Of a stretch of DNA of 64,000 nt, positions 53,173 through 64,000 are shown piece by piece. A program made the translations under genes and the position numbers. Under the pieces are notes generated by a model that was not told the DNA's origin, searched no databases, and was given only the letters and a program-made list of their open reading frames with translations. How positions within the stretch are numbered: position 1 is the first letter of the stretch; each line of letters opens with the position of its first letter. The DNA lies in NCBI GenBank assembly GCA_014655195.1, contig BNBH01000004.1, positions 1 to 64,000 of the forward strand, in the 5' to 3' direction. This DNA is from Streptomyces cellulosae. GTDB taxonomy: Bacteria > Actinomycetota > Actinomycetes > Streptomycetales > Streptomycetaceae.

Positions 53173-54503
53173 GCGCCCCCGGCGTCCAGGAGGACGTGAC
53201 CGGCCGGCCGCCCGTGATCGAGCGGCGGCTGCACCCCGTCACGCCGCTGCGGCGGGCGTGGGCGCCGGTGGCCGTGCTGATGGGCTGGGCGGTGCACGAC
53301 CCGGACGGCGCGCAGCGCCAGCTCACCCGGCTGACCACGACCACGCTGCTCGTCGGGCTCGGCGTGCTCATCCCCGCCGCCGCCCTCTACGGTTTCCTCA
53401 GCTGGTGGTTCACCCACTTCGCGGTGACCGACAGCGAGCTGCGGGTGCGCACCGGGCTGCTGTTCCGGCGCACCGCGCACATCCGTCTCGAGCGCATCCA
53501 GGCCATCGACGTCACGCAGCCGCTGCTGGCCCGGGTCGCGGGCGTGGCGAAGCTGAGACTCGACGTCATAGGCGCCGACAAGAAGGACGAGCTGGCCTTC
53601 CTCGGGGCCGGCGAGGCGCGGGCGCTGCGCGCCGAACTGCTGGCACGGGCGGCGGGCTTCGCCCCGGAGACCGCCCACGAGGTGGGTGAGGCGCCCTCCC
53701 GGCAGATGCTGCGGGTGCCGCCGGGCGTGCTGGCCGTCTCGCTGCTGCTGACCGCGGCGACCTGGGTCTGGCTGCTGGTCGCCGCCGTCGCCCTGCCGCT
53801 GCTGTGGACGGCCACCCACAGCCTGTGGACGGTGCTCGCGGCCGGCATCCCCATGCTGGGCGCGGCGGGCGCGAGCAGCGTGGGCCGCTTCGTCGCCGAG
53901 TACGACTGGACGCTGGGCGAGTCGCCCGACGGCCTCCGCATCGACCACGGGCTGCTGGACCGGGCGCAGGAGACGGTACCGCCCGGCCGGGTGCAGACCG
54001 TACGGCTGGTCGAGCCGCTGCTGTGGCGTCGGCGCGGCTGGGTGCGCGTCGAACTGGACGTGGCCGGGTCGTCCAACTCCCTGCTGCTGCCGGTGGCCCC
54101 GCGCGCGATGGCCGAGTCGGTCGTCGCGCGCGTGCTGCCCGGGGTGACCGTGCCCCCGCCGGAGGCGTTCTCCCGCCCGCCGCGCGGCGCGCGGTGGTGC
54201 GTGCCGGTGTGGTGGCGGGGTCACGGGCTCGCCGTCACGGACGCGGTGTTCGCCTCCCGGCGCGGTCTGCTGCGGCGCGGCCTCTCGCTGGTGCCGCACG
54301 CGAAGGTCCAGAGCGTACGGCTCGCCCAGGGGCCCTGGCAGCGGGCGCACGGGGTCGCCGACGTCCATGTGGACACCGGCGCCAACGCCACCGTGACCGC
54401 CCGGCTGCGCCCCGCCGGGGAGGCCGCCGCCCTGCTGCACGCCCAGGCGGAACGGTCCCGTACGGGACGCAGGGACGCGCTGCCGGACCGCTGGATGGCC
54501 TGA
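53169..54503 (+). CDS. bPH_2 domain membrane protein, YdbT-type
   Basis: 444 aa. Three bPH_2-type domains alternate with membrane helices: first after [23 protein letters not shown] ([20 protein letters not shown]), second after a helix pair near residue 175 ([29 protein letters not shown], span), and a third near the C-terminus ([30 protein letters not shown], span). GTG start overlaps the stop of the 186-aa partner, suggesting the two form one complex in the membrane. Function uncharacterised. Ends at a strong terminator. Confidence 0.87.
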   Translation: MSAPGVQEDVTGRPPVIERRLHPVTPLRRAWAPVAVLMGWAVHDPDGAQRQLTRLTTTTLLVGLGVLIPAAALYGFLSWWFTHFAVTDSELRVRTGLLFRRTAHIRLERIQAIDVTQPLLARVAGVAKLRLDVIGADKKDELAFLGAGEARALRAELLARAAGFAPETAHEVGEAPSRQMLRVPPGVLAVSLLLTAATWVWLLVAAVALPLLWTATHSLWTVLAAGIPMLGAAGASSVGRFVAEYDWTLGESPDGLRIDHGLLDRAQETVPPGRVQTVRLVEPLLWRRRGWVRVELDVAGSSNSLLLPVAPRAMAESVVARVLPGVTVPPPEAFSRPPRGARWCVPVWWRGHGLAVTDAVFASRRGLLRRGLSLVPHAKVQSVRLAQGPWQRAHGVADVHVDTGANATVTARLRPAGEAAALLHAQAERSRTGRRDALPDRWMA

Positions 54504-54522
54504 CCGGCGTCCGCGCACAGCA

Positions 54523-54550
54523 AAGGGGCCCCGTCCGGGCGGGGCCCCTT
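54523..54550. terminator. Bidirectional terminator
   Basis: AAGGGGCCCCG (54523-54533) and CGGGGCCCCTT (54540-54550) form an 11-bp stem with a 6-nt loop between convergent genes. Confidence 0.85.
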
Positions 54551-54567
54551 CGTCGTGTCCACGTGGG

Positions 54568-55881
54568 TCAGGAGACCGCGCTGCGCAGTCCCTGGACGTC
54601 GATGTGCTCGGTCTCGTCGTGGGCCGTCAGGTCGATGACCTGGCCGGCGCGCGGCTCCTCGGCGGCCGGCTTGTACCGCGCCTCGGCCTCCGCCTTGTGC
54701 AGCGCGAGCGCCTCCTGGCCGACGACGTCGGCGAGGTCCTCGTTCTGCACGGCGTCCAGGGCCTCGCGCCGGGCGTTCTTGGTGCCGAAGAAGTCGAACC
54801 CGTCGTCCTGCACCGGCCGCCGCGCGGGCTGCGTCGGCGGGACGACCGCCACCGCGGTCGGCACCGTGAGGTGCCCGGCGGGCTGCCGCACCGCCGGGGC
54901 GGCGGAGGCGGCCGGTGCGGTGGGGGCGGCCGCGCGCTCATGGTCGCCGGCCGCCCGGGGCTGCCCCCCGGCCTCGTCCTCCTGCGCGGGGTCGGGCTTG
55001 GGCCGCTTCGTCGGCCCGGGCCCGTCGTCCTCGGGGGTGCCGCCGCCCTTGGGGGTCTTCACGGCGATGGGCTCGGGAGCGTCCCCTGCCTTCGCGGCTC
55101 CGGGGGCGCTCTCCTTGCGCGCGGCCGGCACGGAGGGCTGCTCGGCCTGCTCCTCCGGGGCGTCGGAGTCCGACTCGGCCTGCGGCTCGGTCTCCGACTC
55201 CGTCCCGGTCTCCGCCGCGAACCGCGCCAGCGCCGCGTCCGCCTTCAGGTACAGCTTCGAACCCCCGGGAGAGAAGACGCCGGTGGTCTTCTCGTCCTGC
55301 TTCTCCCCGGATTCGGCATCCTCCGCCTGCTCCACGTCCGCCGGCGCCTCGGAGACCACGGGCTCCGGCTCGGGCTCGGGCTCCGGCGCCGCGGGCGAGC
55401 CCGCGGGCAGGGCGCGGGCCGGGACGGCCGCCTCGATCTCCAGCACCCGGCGCTCCTCGAGGACGTTCGCGCGCTCCGCCTCGGCCGCCGCGTACCGGCG
55501 CAGCAGCGCGGCGTGCTCGTTGCGCAGGCCCGCCAGTTCCGCGCGCTTGGCGCGCAGCCGCTGCTCCAGCTTCAAGCGCAGCTCACGCGACTCCTCGATG
55601 TCCGACTCGAGTTCGGCGACCCGTTCCTCGAAACGCCACTCGTCGCTCGCCCGCGCGCGCGTGAGGTCGGCGACGCGTTTGCCCGCCTGGGCGTCCCAGT
55701 GACGCATCACGACGGCGCCCACGATCGCCGTGACCGCGGCGGCCGCGGCCAGGAGGCGGAGCACCACCGGTTGCGTGAACACCCAGGGCCCCAGGGCGCA
55801 GACGACCGAGACGCCTGCGATCGCCGACGGGGGCAGCATCCTGTGCAGCGGCGGGGAATGACGGTGACGTCCACGTGGCAT
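54568..55881 (-). CDS. Membrane protein with coiled coil and acidic Pro-rich region
   Basis: 437 aa. A short basic N-terminus ([15 protein letters not shown]) is followed by two close helices ([37 protein letters not shown]) and a long cytoplasmic coiled coil (residues ~75-160, [32 protein letters not shown] as a span). A ~200-residue acidic, Pro/Ala-rich disordered region leads to a conserved-looking helical C-terminus ([33 protein letters not shown], span). No enzyme motif. The architecture suggests a scaffold linked to the membrane. The start was chosen just before the membrane helices. Confidence 0.78.
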   Translation of the reverse strand: MPRGRHRHSPPLHRMLPPSAIAGVSVVCALGPWVFTQPVVLRLLAAAAAVTAIVGAVVMRHWDAQAGKRVADLTRARASDEWRFEERVAELESDIEESRELRLKLEQRLRAKRAELAGLRNEHAALLRRYAAAEAERANVLEERRVLEIEAAVPARALPAGSPAAPEPEPEPEPVVSEAPADVEQAEDAESGEKQDEKTTGVFSPGGSKLYLKADAALARFAAETGTESETEPQAESDSDAPEEQAEQPSVPAARKESAPGAAKAGDAPEPIAVKTPKGGGTPEDDGPGPTKRPKPDPAQEDEAGGQPRAAGDHERAAAPTAPAASAAPAVRQPAGHLTVPTAVAVVPPTQPARRPVQDDGFDFFGTKNARREALDAVQNEDLADVVGQEALALHKAEAEARYKPAAEEPRAGQVIDLTAHDETEHIDVQGLRSAVS

Positions 55882-56374
55882 GGCCAGAAACTTACCGCGC
55901 GTAGGCGAATGGTGGTGCCCCGCCCCGCAAAAAGAAAGCCACTTGCGACGTTTCACAGGCCGTCAGCGATCGGGGCCGCGCGTGAAAAGCGGTTCATTGA
56001 ATTTTCGTCAAGATCCTTTATGGGGTCCTGTCGGCGCACAACTCGCCCTCCGCGCATTCCGGTTGGCACCCTCGTCGGCCCCCGCCGTACGGCCCGCCCC
56101 CCGCGCCCCGTACGCCCCGCACCGCCGCCGCGCCCGGGGCCCGTTCCGACCTCCGAATACCCCCGCCGGCGTCCTTCCGTCCCGCCCCTTCCGAGCGGCT
56201 TCTCCCCGCCCCGCCGCGACCCCGTTTCCGCCCTTTTCCGGCTCTCCCCGATCTTCCGCGCGTCCCCTCACGGCAATGCGTCCCGAAAGGGCTCCGCCAA
56301 TGTCCGCCCGCGGCGTTTCCCGCGCGCCGGGCCCGTGCGGCACCACGCACCCTCCCTGGGCCTACGCTGAACGT
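55882..56374. other. 493-bp divergent intergenic region upstream of folP
   Basis: No gene is supported; frames through it are Pro/Arg-rich and lack motifs. TTGAAT followed after 16 nt by TATGGG (around 55996-56023) could be a plus-strand promoter. TACGCT (56362-56367) ends 7 nt before the folP ATG and is a better candidate -10 for a leaderless folP transcript. Confidence 0.45.
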
Positions 56375-57280
56375 ATGAGCACTCGAAGCGGACGCCGTCA
56401 GGTCGCGGGCCTCCCCCACTGGGACCGGTGCGCGGTCATGGGAGTCGTGAACGTCACCCCCGACTCCTTCTCCGACGGCGGACGCTGGTTCGACACCACC
56501 ACGGCCGTCAAGCACGGCCTGGACCTGGTCGCGCAGGGCGCCGACCTGGTGGACGTGGGCGGTGAGTCCACCCGCCCCGGCGCCACCCGCGTCGACGAGG
56601 CCGAGGAGCTCCGGCGCGTCATCCCGGTGGTCCGTGGCCTCGCGGCGGAGGGCGTCACCGTCTCCGTCGACACCATGCGCGCCTCCGTCGCCGAGCAGTC
56701 GCTCGCGGCCGGGGCCGCCCTGGTCAACGACGTCAGCGGCGGCCTCGCCGACCCCGCCATGATCCGTGTCGTCGCCGACGCGGGCGCCCCGTTCGTCGTC
56801 ATGCACTGGCGCGGCTACCTGGAGGGCGGCAACGTCCGGGGTGTGTACGACGACGTGGTCACCGAGGTCGCCGACGAGCTCCACGCGCGCGTGGAGGCCG
56901 TCCTGGAGGGCGGCATCGCCGCCGACCGCGTGATCGTCGACCCCGGCCTCGGCTTCTCCAAGGACGCCGGGCACGACCTCGCGCTGCTCGCCCGCCTCGA
57001 CCGCCTGCTGGGCCTCGGCCACCCCCTGCTCGTCGCCGCGTCCCGCAAGCGGTTCCTCGGCCGGGTGCTGGCGGGCCCCGACGCCCCGCCCCCGCCCGCC
57101 CGCGAGCGTGACGCGGCCACCGCCGCCGTCTCCGCCCTGTCCGCCGAGGCGGGCGCCTGGGCGGTGCGCGTGCACGAGGTCCGGGCCAGCGCCGACGCCG
57201 TACGGGTGGTCCGCGCGATACAGGGCGCCCGCCACGACGACCCCACATCCCCCGAGCACGGTGCGGAAGGAGCCCGGTGA
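56375..57280 (+). CDS. folP: Dihydropteroate synthase
   Basis: Joins p-aminobenzoate to 7,8-dihydropterin pyrophosphate in folate synthesis; the sulfonamide target. 301 aa TIM barrel. Signatures VMGVVNVTPDSFSDGG, DLVDVGGESTRPGA, VDTMRASVAEQSLAAGA, VVMHWRG, VDPGLGFSKDAGHDLALL and VAASRKRFLG. ATG 56375 lies 7 nt after TACGCT. First of a folate run (folP, NTF2-like, folB, folK); the next gene overlaps its stop by 4 nt. Confidence 0.96.
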   Translation: MSTRSGRRQVAGLPHWDRCAVMGVVNVTPDSFSDGGRWFDTTTAVKHGLDLVAQGADLVDVGGESTRPGATRVDEAEELRRVIPVVRGLAAEGVTVSVDTMRASVAEQSLAAGAALVNDVSGGLADPAMIRVVADAGAPFVVMHWRGYLEGGNVRGVYDDVVTEVADELHARVEAVLEGGIAADRVIVDPGLGFSKDAGHDLALLARLDRLLGLGHPLLVAASRKRFLGRVLAGPDAPPPPARERDAATAAVSALSAEAGAWAVRVHEVRASADAVRVVRAIQGARHDDPTSPEHGAEGAR

Positions 57281-57786
57281 CCGCACCCCACACCGACGTC
57301 GAGCAGGTCGAGGCCGCCAACACCGCCTTCTACGAGGCACTGGAGCGGGGCGACTTCGAGGAGGTCGCGTCGGCCTGGCTCACACCTGCCGACCTGGGCG
57401 TCGACGAGGAGTACCACGACCCCGCCGACGCGGGCGTCGTCTCCTGCGTGCACCCCGGCTGGCCGGTGCTGACCGGGCGCGGCGAGGTGCTCCGCTCGTA
57501 CGCGCTGATCATGGCGAACACCGACTACATCCAGTTCTTCCTCACCGACGTGCACGTCTCCGTCACCGGGGACACCGCCGTGGTGACCTGCACGGAGAAC
57601 ATCCTCAGCGGCGGGCCCGCCCCCGAGGAGGGCGAGGAGCTGGGGCCGCTGGTCGGGCAGCTCGTCGTCGCCACCAACGTGTACCGGCGCACCCCGTCCG
57701 GCTGGAAGCTCTGGTCCCACCACGCCTCCCCGGTCCTCGCCGAGGAGGACGACGACGAGGACGACGACACCCCGACCCCGCCCTGA
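57277..57786 (+). CDS. NTF2-like (SnoaL-type) protein inside the folate operon
   Basis: 169 aa NTF2/SnoaL fold: VEAANTAFYEALERGDFEEVASAWLT, GWPVLTGRGEVLRSYALIMANTDYIQFFLTDV (span), GDTAVVTCTENI and NVYRRTPSGWKLWSHHASPV. The C-terminal tail is strongly acidic (EEDDDEDDD). Proteins of this shape bind small hydrophobic ligands or act as non-catalytic domains; no function is known here. GTG start overlaps the folP stop (GTGA), so translation is coupled to folP. Its conserved place next to folate genes hints at a role there, by inference only. Confidence 0.88.
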   Translation: MTAPHTDVEQVEAANTAFYEALERGDFEEVASAWLTPADLGVDEEYHDPADAGVVSCVHPGWPVLTGRGEVLRSYALIMANTDYIQFFLTDVHVSVTGDTAVVTCTENILSGGPAPEEGEELGPLVGQLVVATNVYRRTPSGWKLWSHHASPVLAEEDDDEDDDTPTPP

Positions 57787-58014
57787 TCCGCACGTGGCGG
57801 AACTCACCCCGCCCGTCACGGCCGCCCCCCTCCGGCCCGTGAACACCGCGTCCTCGCTGGGCAGACGGACAGGGAGGCCGCGGGACCCCGCCCGGCCGCC
57901 ACCCGCCCGGAGCGCCGGGGCCCGCACCCGCCGCGGGTAGATTCGAGGGCGGGCCGGTGTGCCGTCCGCACGGGGCACCGACCGGCCGGACCGACGACAG
58001 CAGGAGTGATTCGC

Positions 58015-58374
58015 GTGGATCGTGTCGCGCTGAGCGGCCTCAAGGCCCGCGGGCACCACGGTGTGTTCCCGAAGGAGCGCGAGGAGGGCCAGACCTTCCT
58101 CGTGGACCTCGTCCTGGGCCTGGACACCCGCCCGGCCGCCGCCGACGACGACCTGACGAAGACCGTGCACTACGGCATCGTGGCGGAGGAGGTGGTGGCC
58201 GTCGTCGAGGGCGAGCCCGTCAACCTCATCGAGACCCTCGCCGAGCGCATCGCCCAGGTCTGCCTGAAGCACGACGTCGTACAGGAGGTCGAGGTGCGCG
58301 TCCACAAGCCGGACGCGCCGATCACCGTGCCCTTCGACGACGTGACCGTCACCATCACCCGGAGCCGCGCATGA
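58015..58374 (+). CDS. folB: Dihydroneopterin aldolase
   Basis: Cleaves 7,8-dihydroneopterin to 6-hydroxymethyl-dihydropterin and glycolaldehyde. 119 aa. VALSGLKARGHHGVFPKEREEGQTFLVDLVL covers the conserved Glu of the N-terminal strand, and VHYGIVAEEVVAVVEGEPVNLIETLAERIA (spans) covers the substrate site. GTG 58015 is preferred over GTG 58006 because GGAG lies 8 nt before it and would otherwise fall across the start. TAGATT at 57938-57943 may be a -10 for a promoter in the 228-bp gap. Overlaps folK by 4 nt. Confidence 0.94.
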   Translation: MDRVALSGLKARGHHGVFPKEREEGQTFLVDLVLGLDTRPAAADDDLTKTVHYGIVAEEVVAVVEGEPVNLIETLAERIAQVCLKHDVVQEVEVRVHKPDAPITVPFDDVTVTITRSRA

Positions 58375-58982
58375 CCAGGCCGTCCACCACGGGCCACACC
58401 GACCCGACCGTCCAGCCCGTCCCCGCCTCCGTGGTCGAGCAGGTGGACGCCGCCGACACCACCCTCCAGAACCCGAAGCGGGCCGTGGTGTCCCTCGGCG
58501 CCAACCTGGGCAACCGCCTGGAGACCCTCCAGGGGGCCGTGGACGCCCTGGAGGACACCCCGGGCATCCGGGTCAAGGCGGTCTCCCCCGTGTACGAGAC
58601 GGAGCCGTGGGGCGTCGAGCCCGGCAGCCAGCCGTCCTACTTCAACGCGGTCCTCGTGCTAAAGACCACCCTGCCGCCGTCCTCCCTGCTGGAGCGCGCC
58701 CACGCCGTCGAGGAGGCCTTCGACCGCGTACGGGACGAGCGGTGGGGCCCGCGCACCCTGGACGTCGACATCGTCGCCTACGCCGACCTCTGCTCCGACG
58801 ACCCGCAGCTCACCCTGCCGCACCCGCGCGCCCACGAGCGCGCCTTCGTCCTCGCCCCCTGGCTGGACGCCGACCCCGCCGCCGAGCTCCCCGGACGCGG
58901 CCCGGTGGCGGAGCTGCTGGACGCGGTCAGCCGGGACGGCGTCACGCCGCGCGCCGACCTGGAACTCCGGCTGCCCGAATAG
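58371..58982 (+). CDS. folK: 6-hydroxymethyl-7,8-dihydropterin pyrophosphokinase
   Basis: Transfers pyrophosphate from ATP to the pterin, giving the FolP substrate. 203 aa; ~40 residues precede the usual fold start (RAVVSLGANLGNRLETLQ). FNAVLVLKTTLPP and the signature RWGPRTLDVDIVAYADL are present, followed by LPHPRAHERAFVLAPW. The ATG overlaps the folB stop (ATGA). A DUF3180 membrane protein follows after 62 bp. Confidence 0.95.
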   Translation: MTRPSTTGHTDPTVQPVPASVVEQVDAADTTLQNPKRAVVSLGANLGNRLETLQGAVDALEDTPGIRVKAVSPVYETEPWGVEPGSQPSYFNAVLVLKTTLPPSSLLERAHAVEEAFDRVRDERWGPRTLDVDIVAYADLCSDDPQLTLPHPRAHERAFVLAPWLDADPAAELPGRGPVAELLDAVSRDGVTPRADLELRLPE

Positions 58983-59044
58983 CCGTTAAGGTCGAGGACG
59001 GCCACAGCCCGGGGCCACCGGCCGGGGGAACGCGAAGGGACACC

Positions 59045-59536
59045 GTGAAAGAGCTGCGCATCAGGGTGCTGGCCGGCGTCTTCGTCGTCGCCGGAGTCCT
59101 GTCCTGGGCCGGCGCCCGCCTGTGGAACTCGCTGGGGACCCTCCCGAGCGTGCCCGTGGCCGCGCCCATCGTCCTCGCCCTGATCGCCACGGTCCTCGCG
59201 GCCACCGCGCTCTCCCTGCGCAACCGTCTGAAGGCCCAGCGCGACCGCCGGCCGGACGCCAAGGGCGTCGACCCGCTCCAGGCGGCCCGCGCGGTGGTCT
59301 TCGGACAGGCCAGCGCGCTGGTGGCGGCCCTCGTCGCCGGCCTCTACGGCGGGACGTTCGTCGTGCTGCTCGGCTCCCTCGACATCCCCGCCCGCCGCGA
59401 CCAGTCCATCTACGCCGGCTTCTCCGTGGTCGCGGGCATCGCCGTGATAGCGGCCGCCAAGTTCCTGGAGCACGTCTGCAAGCTCCCGGAGGACGAGGAC
59501 GACGACGACCACCCGGGCACGGCCCCGGCGAGCTAG
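59045..59536 (+). CDS. DUF3180 family membrane protein
   Basis: 163 aa from GTG 59045. Four transmembrane helices: VLAGVFVVAGVLSWAGARLW, VAAPIVLALIATVLAATAL, FGQASALVAALVAGLYGGTFVVLL and AGFSVVAGIAVIAAAKFL (spans). The C-terminus is acidic (EDEDDDDH). Actinobacterial DUF3180 proteins typically follow folK, as here, but no function is known. Ends at a shared terminator with folE. Confidence 0.88.
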   Translation: MKELRIRVLAGVFVVAGVLSWAGARLWNSLGTLPSVPVAAPIVLALIATVLAATALSLRNRLKAQRDRRPDAKGVDPLQAARAVVFGQASALVAALVAGLYGGTFVVLLGSLDIPARRDQSIYAGFSVVAGIAVIAAAKFLEHVCKLPEDEDDDDHPGTAPAS

Positions 59537-59555
59537 AGGCCGCACGGAGTACGCG

Positions 59556-59587
59556 AAGGGGCACGGTCCGTCCGGACCGTGCCCCTT
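59556..59587. terminator. Bidirectional terminator
   Basis: AAGGGGCACGGTCCG (59556-59570) and its exact complement at 59573-59587 around a 2-nt centre, followed by TCTTC on the plus strand. Serves the folate run and folE from the other side. Confidence 0.88.
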
Positions 59588-59623
59588 CTTCGGTGCCCTG
59601 GATTCTTCGTCCGTGCTCCGGAC

Positions 59624-60229
59624 TCAGCGCGCCATGATCAGGCTCATCGCCTCGTTGCGGGTCGCCGCGTCCCGCAGCTGTCCTCGCACGGCCGAGGTGA
59701 TCGTCTTGGCGCCGGGCTTGCGGATGCCCCGCATCGACATGCACATGTGCTCGCACTCCACGACCACGATGACCCCGCGCGGCTCCAGGATGTCCATCAG
59801 GGAGTCGGCGATCTGCGTGGTGAGTCGTTCCTGCACCTGCGGGCGCCGGGCGTAGACGTCCACCAGGCGGGCCAGCTTGGACAGGCCGGTGATCTTCCCG
59901 CTGGTCGACGGGATGTACCCGACGTGCGCCACGCCCCGGAACGGCACCAGGTGGTGCTCACATGTCGAGTACACCTCGATGTCCTTGACCAGCACCATCT
60001 CGTCGTGGCCGAGGTCGAACGTCGTCGTCAGCACGTCCTCGGGCTTCTGCCACAGCCCCGCGAAGATCTCCCGGTAGGCACGGGCCACGCGCGCCGGAGT
60101 CTCCTGCAGGCCCTCACGGTCCGGGTCCTCGCCCACCGCGATCAGCAGCTCGCGCACGGCGTTCTGGACCCGCTTCTCATCGAACTCACCGATGGGGGCT
60201 ATGCCGTCCAGCGTCACGGGGTCGGTCAT
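59624..60229 (-). CDS. folE: GTP cyclohydrolase I (FolE)
   Basis: Converts GTP to dihydroneopterin triphosphate, the first folate step. 201 aa, type IA zinc enzyme. [20 protein letters not shown] has Cys and His ligands, and [20 protein letters not shown] holds the second zinc Cys and catalytic residues. ATG 60227-60229 has GAGG 6 nt upstream. Transcribed towards the folP-folB-folK run from the opposite strand; with ftsH upstream it is probably in the ftsH-folE order known in actinobacteria, though a terminator lies between. Confidence 0.96.
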   Translation of the reverse strand: MTDPVTLDGIAPIGEFDEKRVQNAVRELLIAVGEDPDREGLQETPARVARAYREIFAGLWQKPEDVLTTTFDLGHDEMVLVKDIEVYSTCEHHLVPFRGVAHVGYIPSTSGKITGLSKLARLVDVYARRPQVQERLTTQIADSLMDILEPRGVIVVVECEHMCMSMRGIRKPGAKTITSAVRGQLRDAATRNEAMSLIMAR

Positions 60230-60293
60230 GGGTGCCTCGTTCCTGTGCCTGCACGCGTGCCGCACACGCGTCTCGAACTGCGGGTTACGCGAA

Positions 60294-60333
60294 ATGCCGC
60301 GTCCCCCAGGCTAGAACCAGGGGGACGCGGCAT
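60294..60333 (-). terminator. Intrinsic terminator after ftsH
   Basis: ATGCCGCGTCCCCC (60294-60307) is perfectly complementary to 60320-60333 (14 bp, 12-nt loop), followed by TTTCGC on the minus strand, 37 nt after the ftsH stop. It should separate ftsH from folE. Confidence 0.88.
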
Positions 60334-60369
60334 CCATTCCGGGCCCGGTGGGGCTCCGGGAGCCTCATG

Positions 60370-62412
<2,043 letters not shown>

Positions 62413-62601
62413 CCATACGGAGCGGTGCCGCCCCGTCCCTCCTGCCATAGTGAGTTTGATAAAGGCTGTTCTTCGGACGGTACCCCAGCACGGGCCCCCG
62501 ACGCTGCGAGGGACGGCCGGCAATGGCGTCCACGCATGCTCCAACGCCGAGGAGCCCGCCGGGGTTCCCGATCACGTACGGCGGCCGGGGCCGCCGTACG
62601 T

Positions 62602-63162
62602 TCACCCGCCGTAGACGTGGGGCGCGAGCGTCCCGACGAACGGCAGGTTGCGGTACTTCTCGGCGTAGTCCAGGCCGTAGCCCACGACGAACTCGTTGGG
62701 GATGTCGAAGCCGACCCATTCGACGTCGATGGCGACCTTGGCGGCCTCGGGCTTGCGCAGCAGCGTGCACACCTTGAGGGAGGCGGGCTCGCGCGAGCCG
62801 AGGTTGGAGATCAGCCAGGACAGCGTCAGGCCGGAGTCGATGATGTCCTCGACGATCAGGACGTGGCGGCCCTTGATGTCGGTGTCGAGGTCCTTGAGGA
62901 TCCGCACCACACCCGAGGACTGCGTGCCCGCCCCGTACGAGGACACGGCCATCCAGTCCATCGTGACGGGGGTGGACAGCGCCCGGGCGAGGTCGGCCAT
63001 CACCATCACCGCGCCCTTGAGCACGCCGACGATCAGCAGGTCCTTGCCCGCGTACTCCGCGTCGATCTTCGCCGCCAGCTCCGTCAGCTTGGCGTCGATG
63101 TCTTCCTTGGTGATGAGCACCTTCTCGAGGTCGGCACCCATGTCGTTCGCGTCCACCCGCAT
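62602..63162 (-). CDS. hpt: Hypoxanthine(-guanine) phosphoribosyltransferase
   Basis: Purine salvage: adds ribose-5-phosphate from PRPP to hypoxanthine/guanine. 186 aa. [18 protein letters not shown], the flexible-loop region [14 protein letters not shown], the PRPP motif [17 protein letters not shown], and [18 protein letters not shown] contacting the base. ATG 63160-63162 was preferred; GTG 63180 is possible. Conserved actinobacterial order tilS-hpt-ftsH, with tilS upstream. Confidence 0.95.
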   Translation of the reverse strand: MRVDANDMGADLEKVLITKEDIDAKLTELAAKIDAEYAGKDLLIVGVLKGAVMVMADLARALSTPVTMDWMAVSSYGAGTQSSGVVRILKDLDTDIKGRHVLIVEDIIDSGLTLSWLISNLGSREPASLKVCTLLRKPEAAKVAIDVEWVGFDIPNEFVVGYGLDYAEKYRNLPFVGTLAPHVYGG

Positions 63163-63228
63163 CACTTTCGGTCGTCCCACCGGCCGGTCCGGTCCGCCCC
63201 GCGACTTTTCGGTCGGTGGGGTCCGGAT

Positions 63229-64000
63229 TCAGCCCTGCCGAATCACCAGTCTGCCACCCTGCCGGCGGGCGACGACCCGGCCGGGGAGATTGATGGCCCC
63301 CTGACCGCGCCAGCCGGTGACCAGCCGGTCGACCTCCTCGATGTGGCGGGCGAACAGGGAACCGGCCGGTGCGCCGGCCTCGATGGCGGCCCGGCGCAGC
63401 ACGCGGCGGCGCACGGCGGGCGGCAGGTCGTGCAGCGCGTCGCACTCCAGGCGGCCGTCTGCGTCGCGGACGCCGGCCGCGGCCTTCCCGGCCCAGGCGT
63501 CGAGGGCGTCGGCGTCGTCACGGGAGAGCTGGGCCGTACGGGCGAGGGCCTCGACGACGCCCTTGCCGAGGGCCTTCTCCAGAGCGGGCAGGCCCTCGTG
63601 GCGCAGCCGGGAGCGGGTGTAGGCGGGGTCGGTGTTGTGCGGGTCGTCCCAGACGGGCAGGGACTGGACCAGGCAGGCCTTGCGGGCGGTCTGGCGGTCG
63701 AGCTGGAGGAAGGGGCGCCGGTAACGGCCGTCGGCCCCCGAGACCGCGGCCATGCCGGAGAGGGAACGGATGCCGGAGCCGCGGGCGAGGCCGAGCAGCA
63801 CCGTCTCGGCCTGGTCGTCGCGGGTGTGGCCGAGCAGGACGGCGGCGGCGCGGTGGCGCTCGGCGGCGGCGTCGAGGGCGGCGTAGCGGGCGTCCCGGGC
63901 GGCGGCCTCGGGGCCTCCGGCGCGGCCGACGGTGACGGCGACCGACTCGACGGGTTCCAGGCCGAGTTCGCGCAGCCGGGAGGCGACCTCGGCGGCGCGG
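63229..64000 (-). CDS. tilS: tRNA(Ile)-lysidine synthase, 5' end outside the window
   Basis: Modifies C34 of tRNA-Ile(CAU) to lysidine, essential for reading AUA codons. The visible 257 codons hold [26 protein letters not shown] (span; the conserved DDQAET...L.R.SG motif of TilS), LVWDDPHN-like [23 protein letters not shown], and the C-terminal helical domain. The SGGxDS P-loop lies beyond the right edge. hpt begins 66 bp downstream on the same strand. Confidence 0.94.
   Translation of the reverse strand, partial: RAAEVASRLRELGLEPVESVAVTVGRAGGPEAAARDARYAALDAAAERHRAAAVLLGHTRDDQAETVLLGLARGSGIRSLSGMAAVSGADGRYRRPFLQLDRQTARKACLVQSLPVWDDPHNTDPAYTRSRLRHEGLPALEKALGKGVVEALARTAQLSRDDADALDAWAGKAAAGVRDADGRLECDALHDLPPAVRRRVLRRAAIEAGAPAGSLFARHIEEVDRLVTGWRGQGAINLPGRVVARRQGGRLVIRQG

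Noticed and set aside
51429..54518. 1029-aa reading frame antisense to the PH-domain genes, continuing into nuoD
   Set aside because: Only the 383 C-terminal residues match NuoD; the N-terminal part is low-complexity antisense of two well supported genes.
57938..57943. TAGATT as a confident promoter for folB
   Set aside because: The hexamer is plausible but no -35 is seen 16-19 nt upstream. It is mentioned only as a candidate in the folB entry.

Overview
This window is a high-GC actinobacterial chromosome segment and almost certainly comes from a Streptomyces. The signs are GC-rich third codon positions, frequent GTG starts, ATGA/GTGA gene overlaps, actinobacterial gene sets (sigE-cseABC, disA-radA, lsr2, clpC, folP-folB-folK with ftsH-hpt-tilS), and two kinds of dispersed intergenic repeat that I recognise from Streptomyces genomes. 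The gene order resembles the S. coelicolor core segment running from the auxiliary tryptophanyl-tRNA synthetase to tilS. That comparison is from memory, not from a search. I see no prophage, insertion sequence, CRISPR array, integrase or tRNA gene, so this is core chromosome and not a genomic island.

Left part (1-13 kb): the window opens in the promoter and leader region of an rRNA operon transcribed leftwards off the edge. Facing it is trpS, preceded by a tandem-Trp leader peptide and an attenuator. Then come proC, an ABC-2 exporter pair whose start codon lies in a 37-bp inverted repeat, a methyltransferase, small membrane and SH3 proteins, an AfsK-like PQQ-repeat kinase, ilvD, a TetR regulator, a sugar-phosphate isomerase-like protein and a Ppx/GppA phosphatase.

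Centre-left (13-31 kb): a Cys-rich protein; an unusual membrane protein that looks like a sigma factor fused to an anti-sigma zinc motif and a BACON domain; radA and disA; a PAP2 phosphatase; a two-component pair whose kinase has an extra C-terminal extracytoplasmic domain; a tandem-repeat array; mutY; the sigE-cseA-cseB-cseC envelope-stress operon; and an MFS exporter divergent from its TetR regulator across a long inverted repeat.

Centre-right (31-49 kb): an M23 peptidase, a HAD acid phosphatase, clpC, lsr2, a short N-acetylglutamate synthase-like GNAT, a BlaI-type regulator, a 57-aa membrane protein, a cofactor run on the minus strand (a DUF2520 dehydrogenase, panC, nadB, nadC, coaX) for NAD and CoA synthesis, a threonine-aldolase-like enzyme, an ArsR-type regulator and a TmrB-like ATPase.

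Right part (48-64 kb): a NarL-type two-component system; a MidA/NDUFAF7-type methyltransferase convergent with an orphan nuoD, which would be its expected substrate; two bPH-domain membrane proteins; a coiled-coil membrane protein; the folate genes folP, folB, folK and (opposite strand) folE; then ftsH, hpt and a partial tilS.

The observations I think most deserve follow-up are the MidA-NuoD pairing, the sigma/anti-sigma/BACON fusion, the inverted repeat that would sequester the ribosome-binding site of the ABC exporter, and the trpS attenuator next to an rRNA promoter. Many starts sit 6-8 nt after a TANNNT-like hexamer, which suggests widespread leaderless transcripts.
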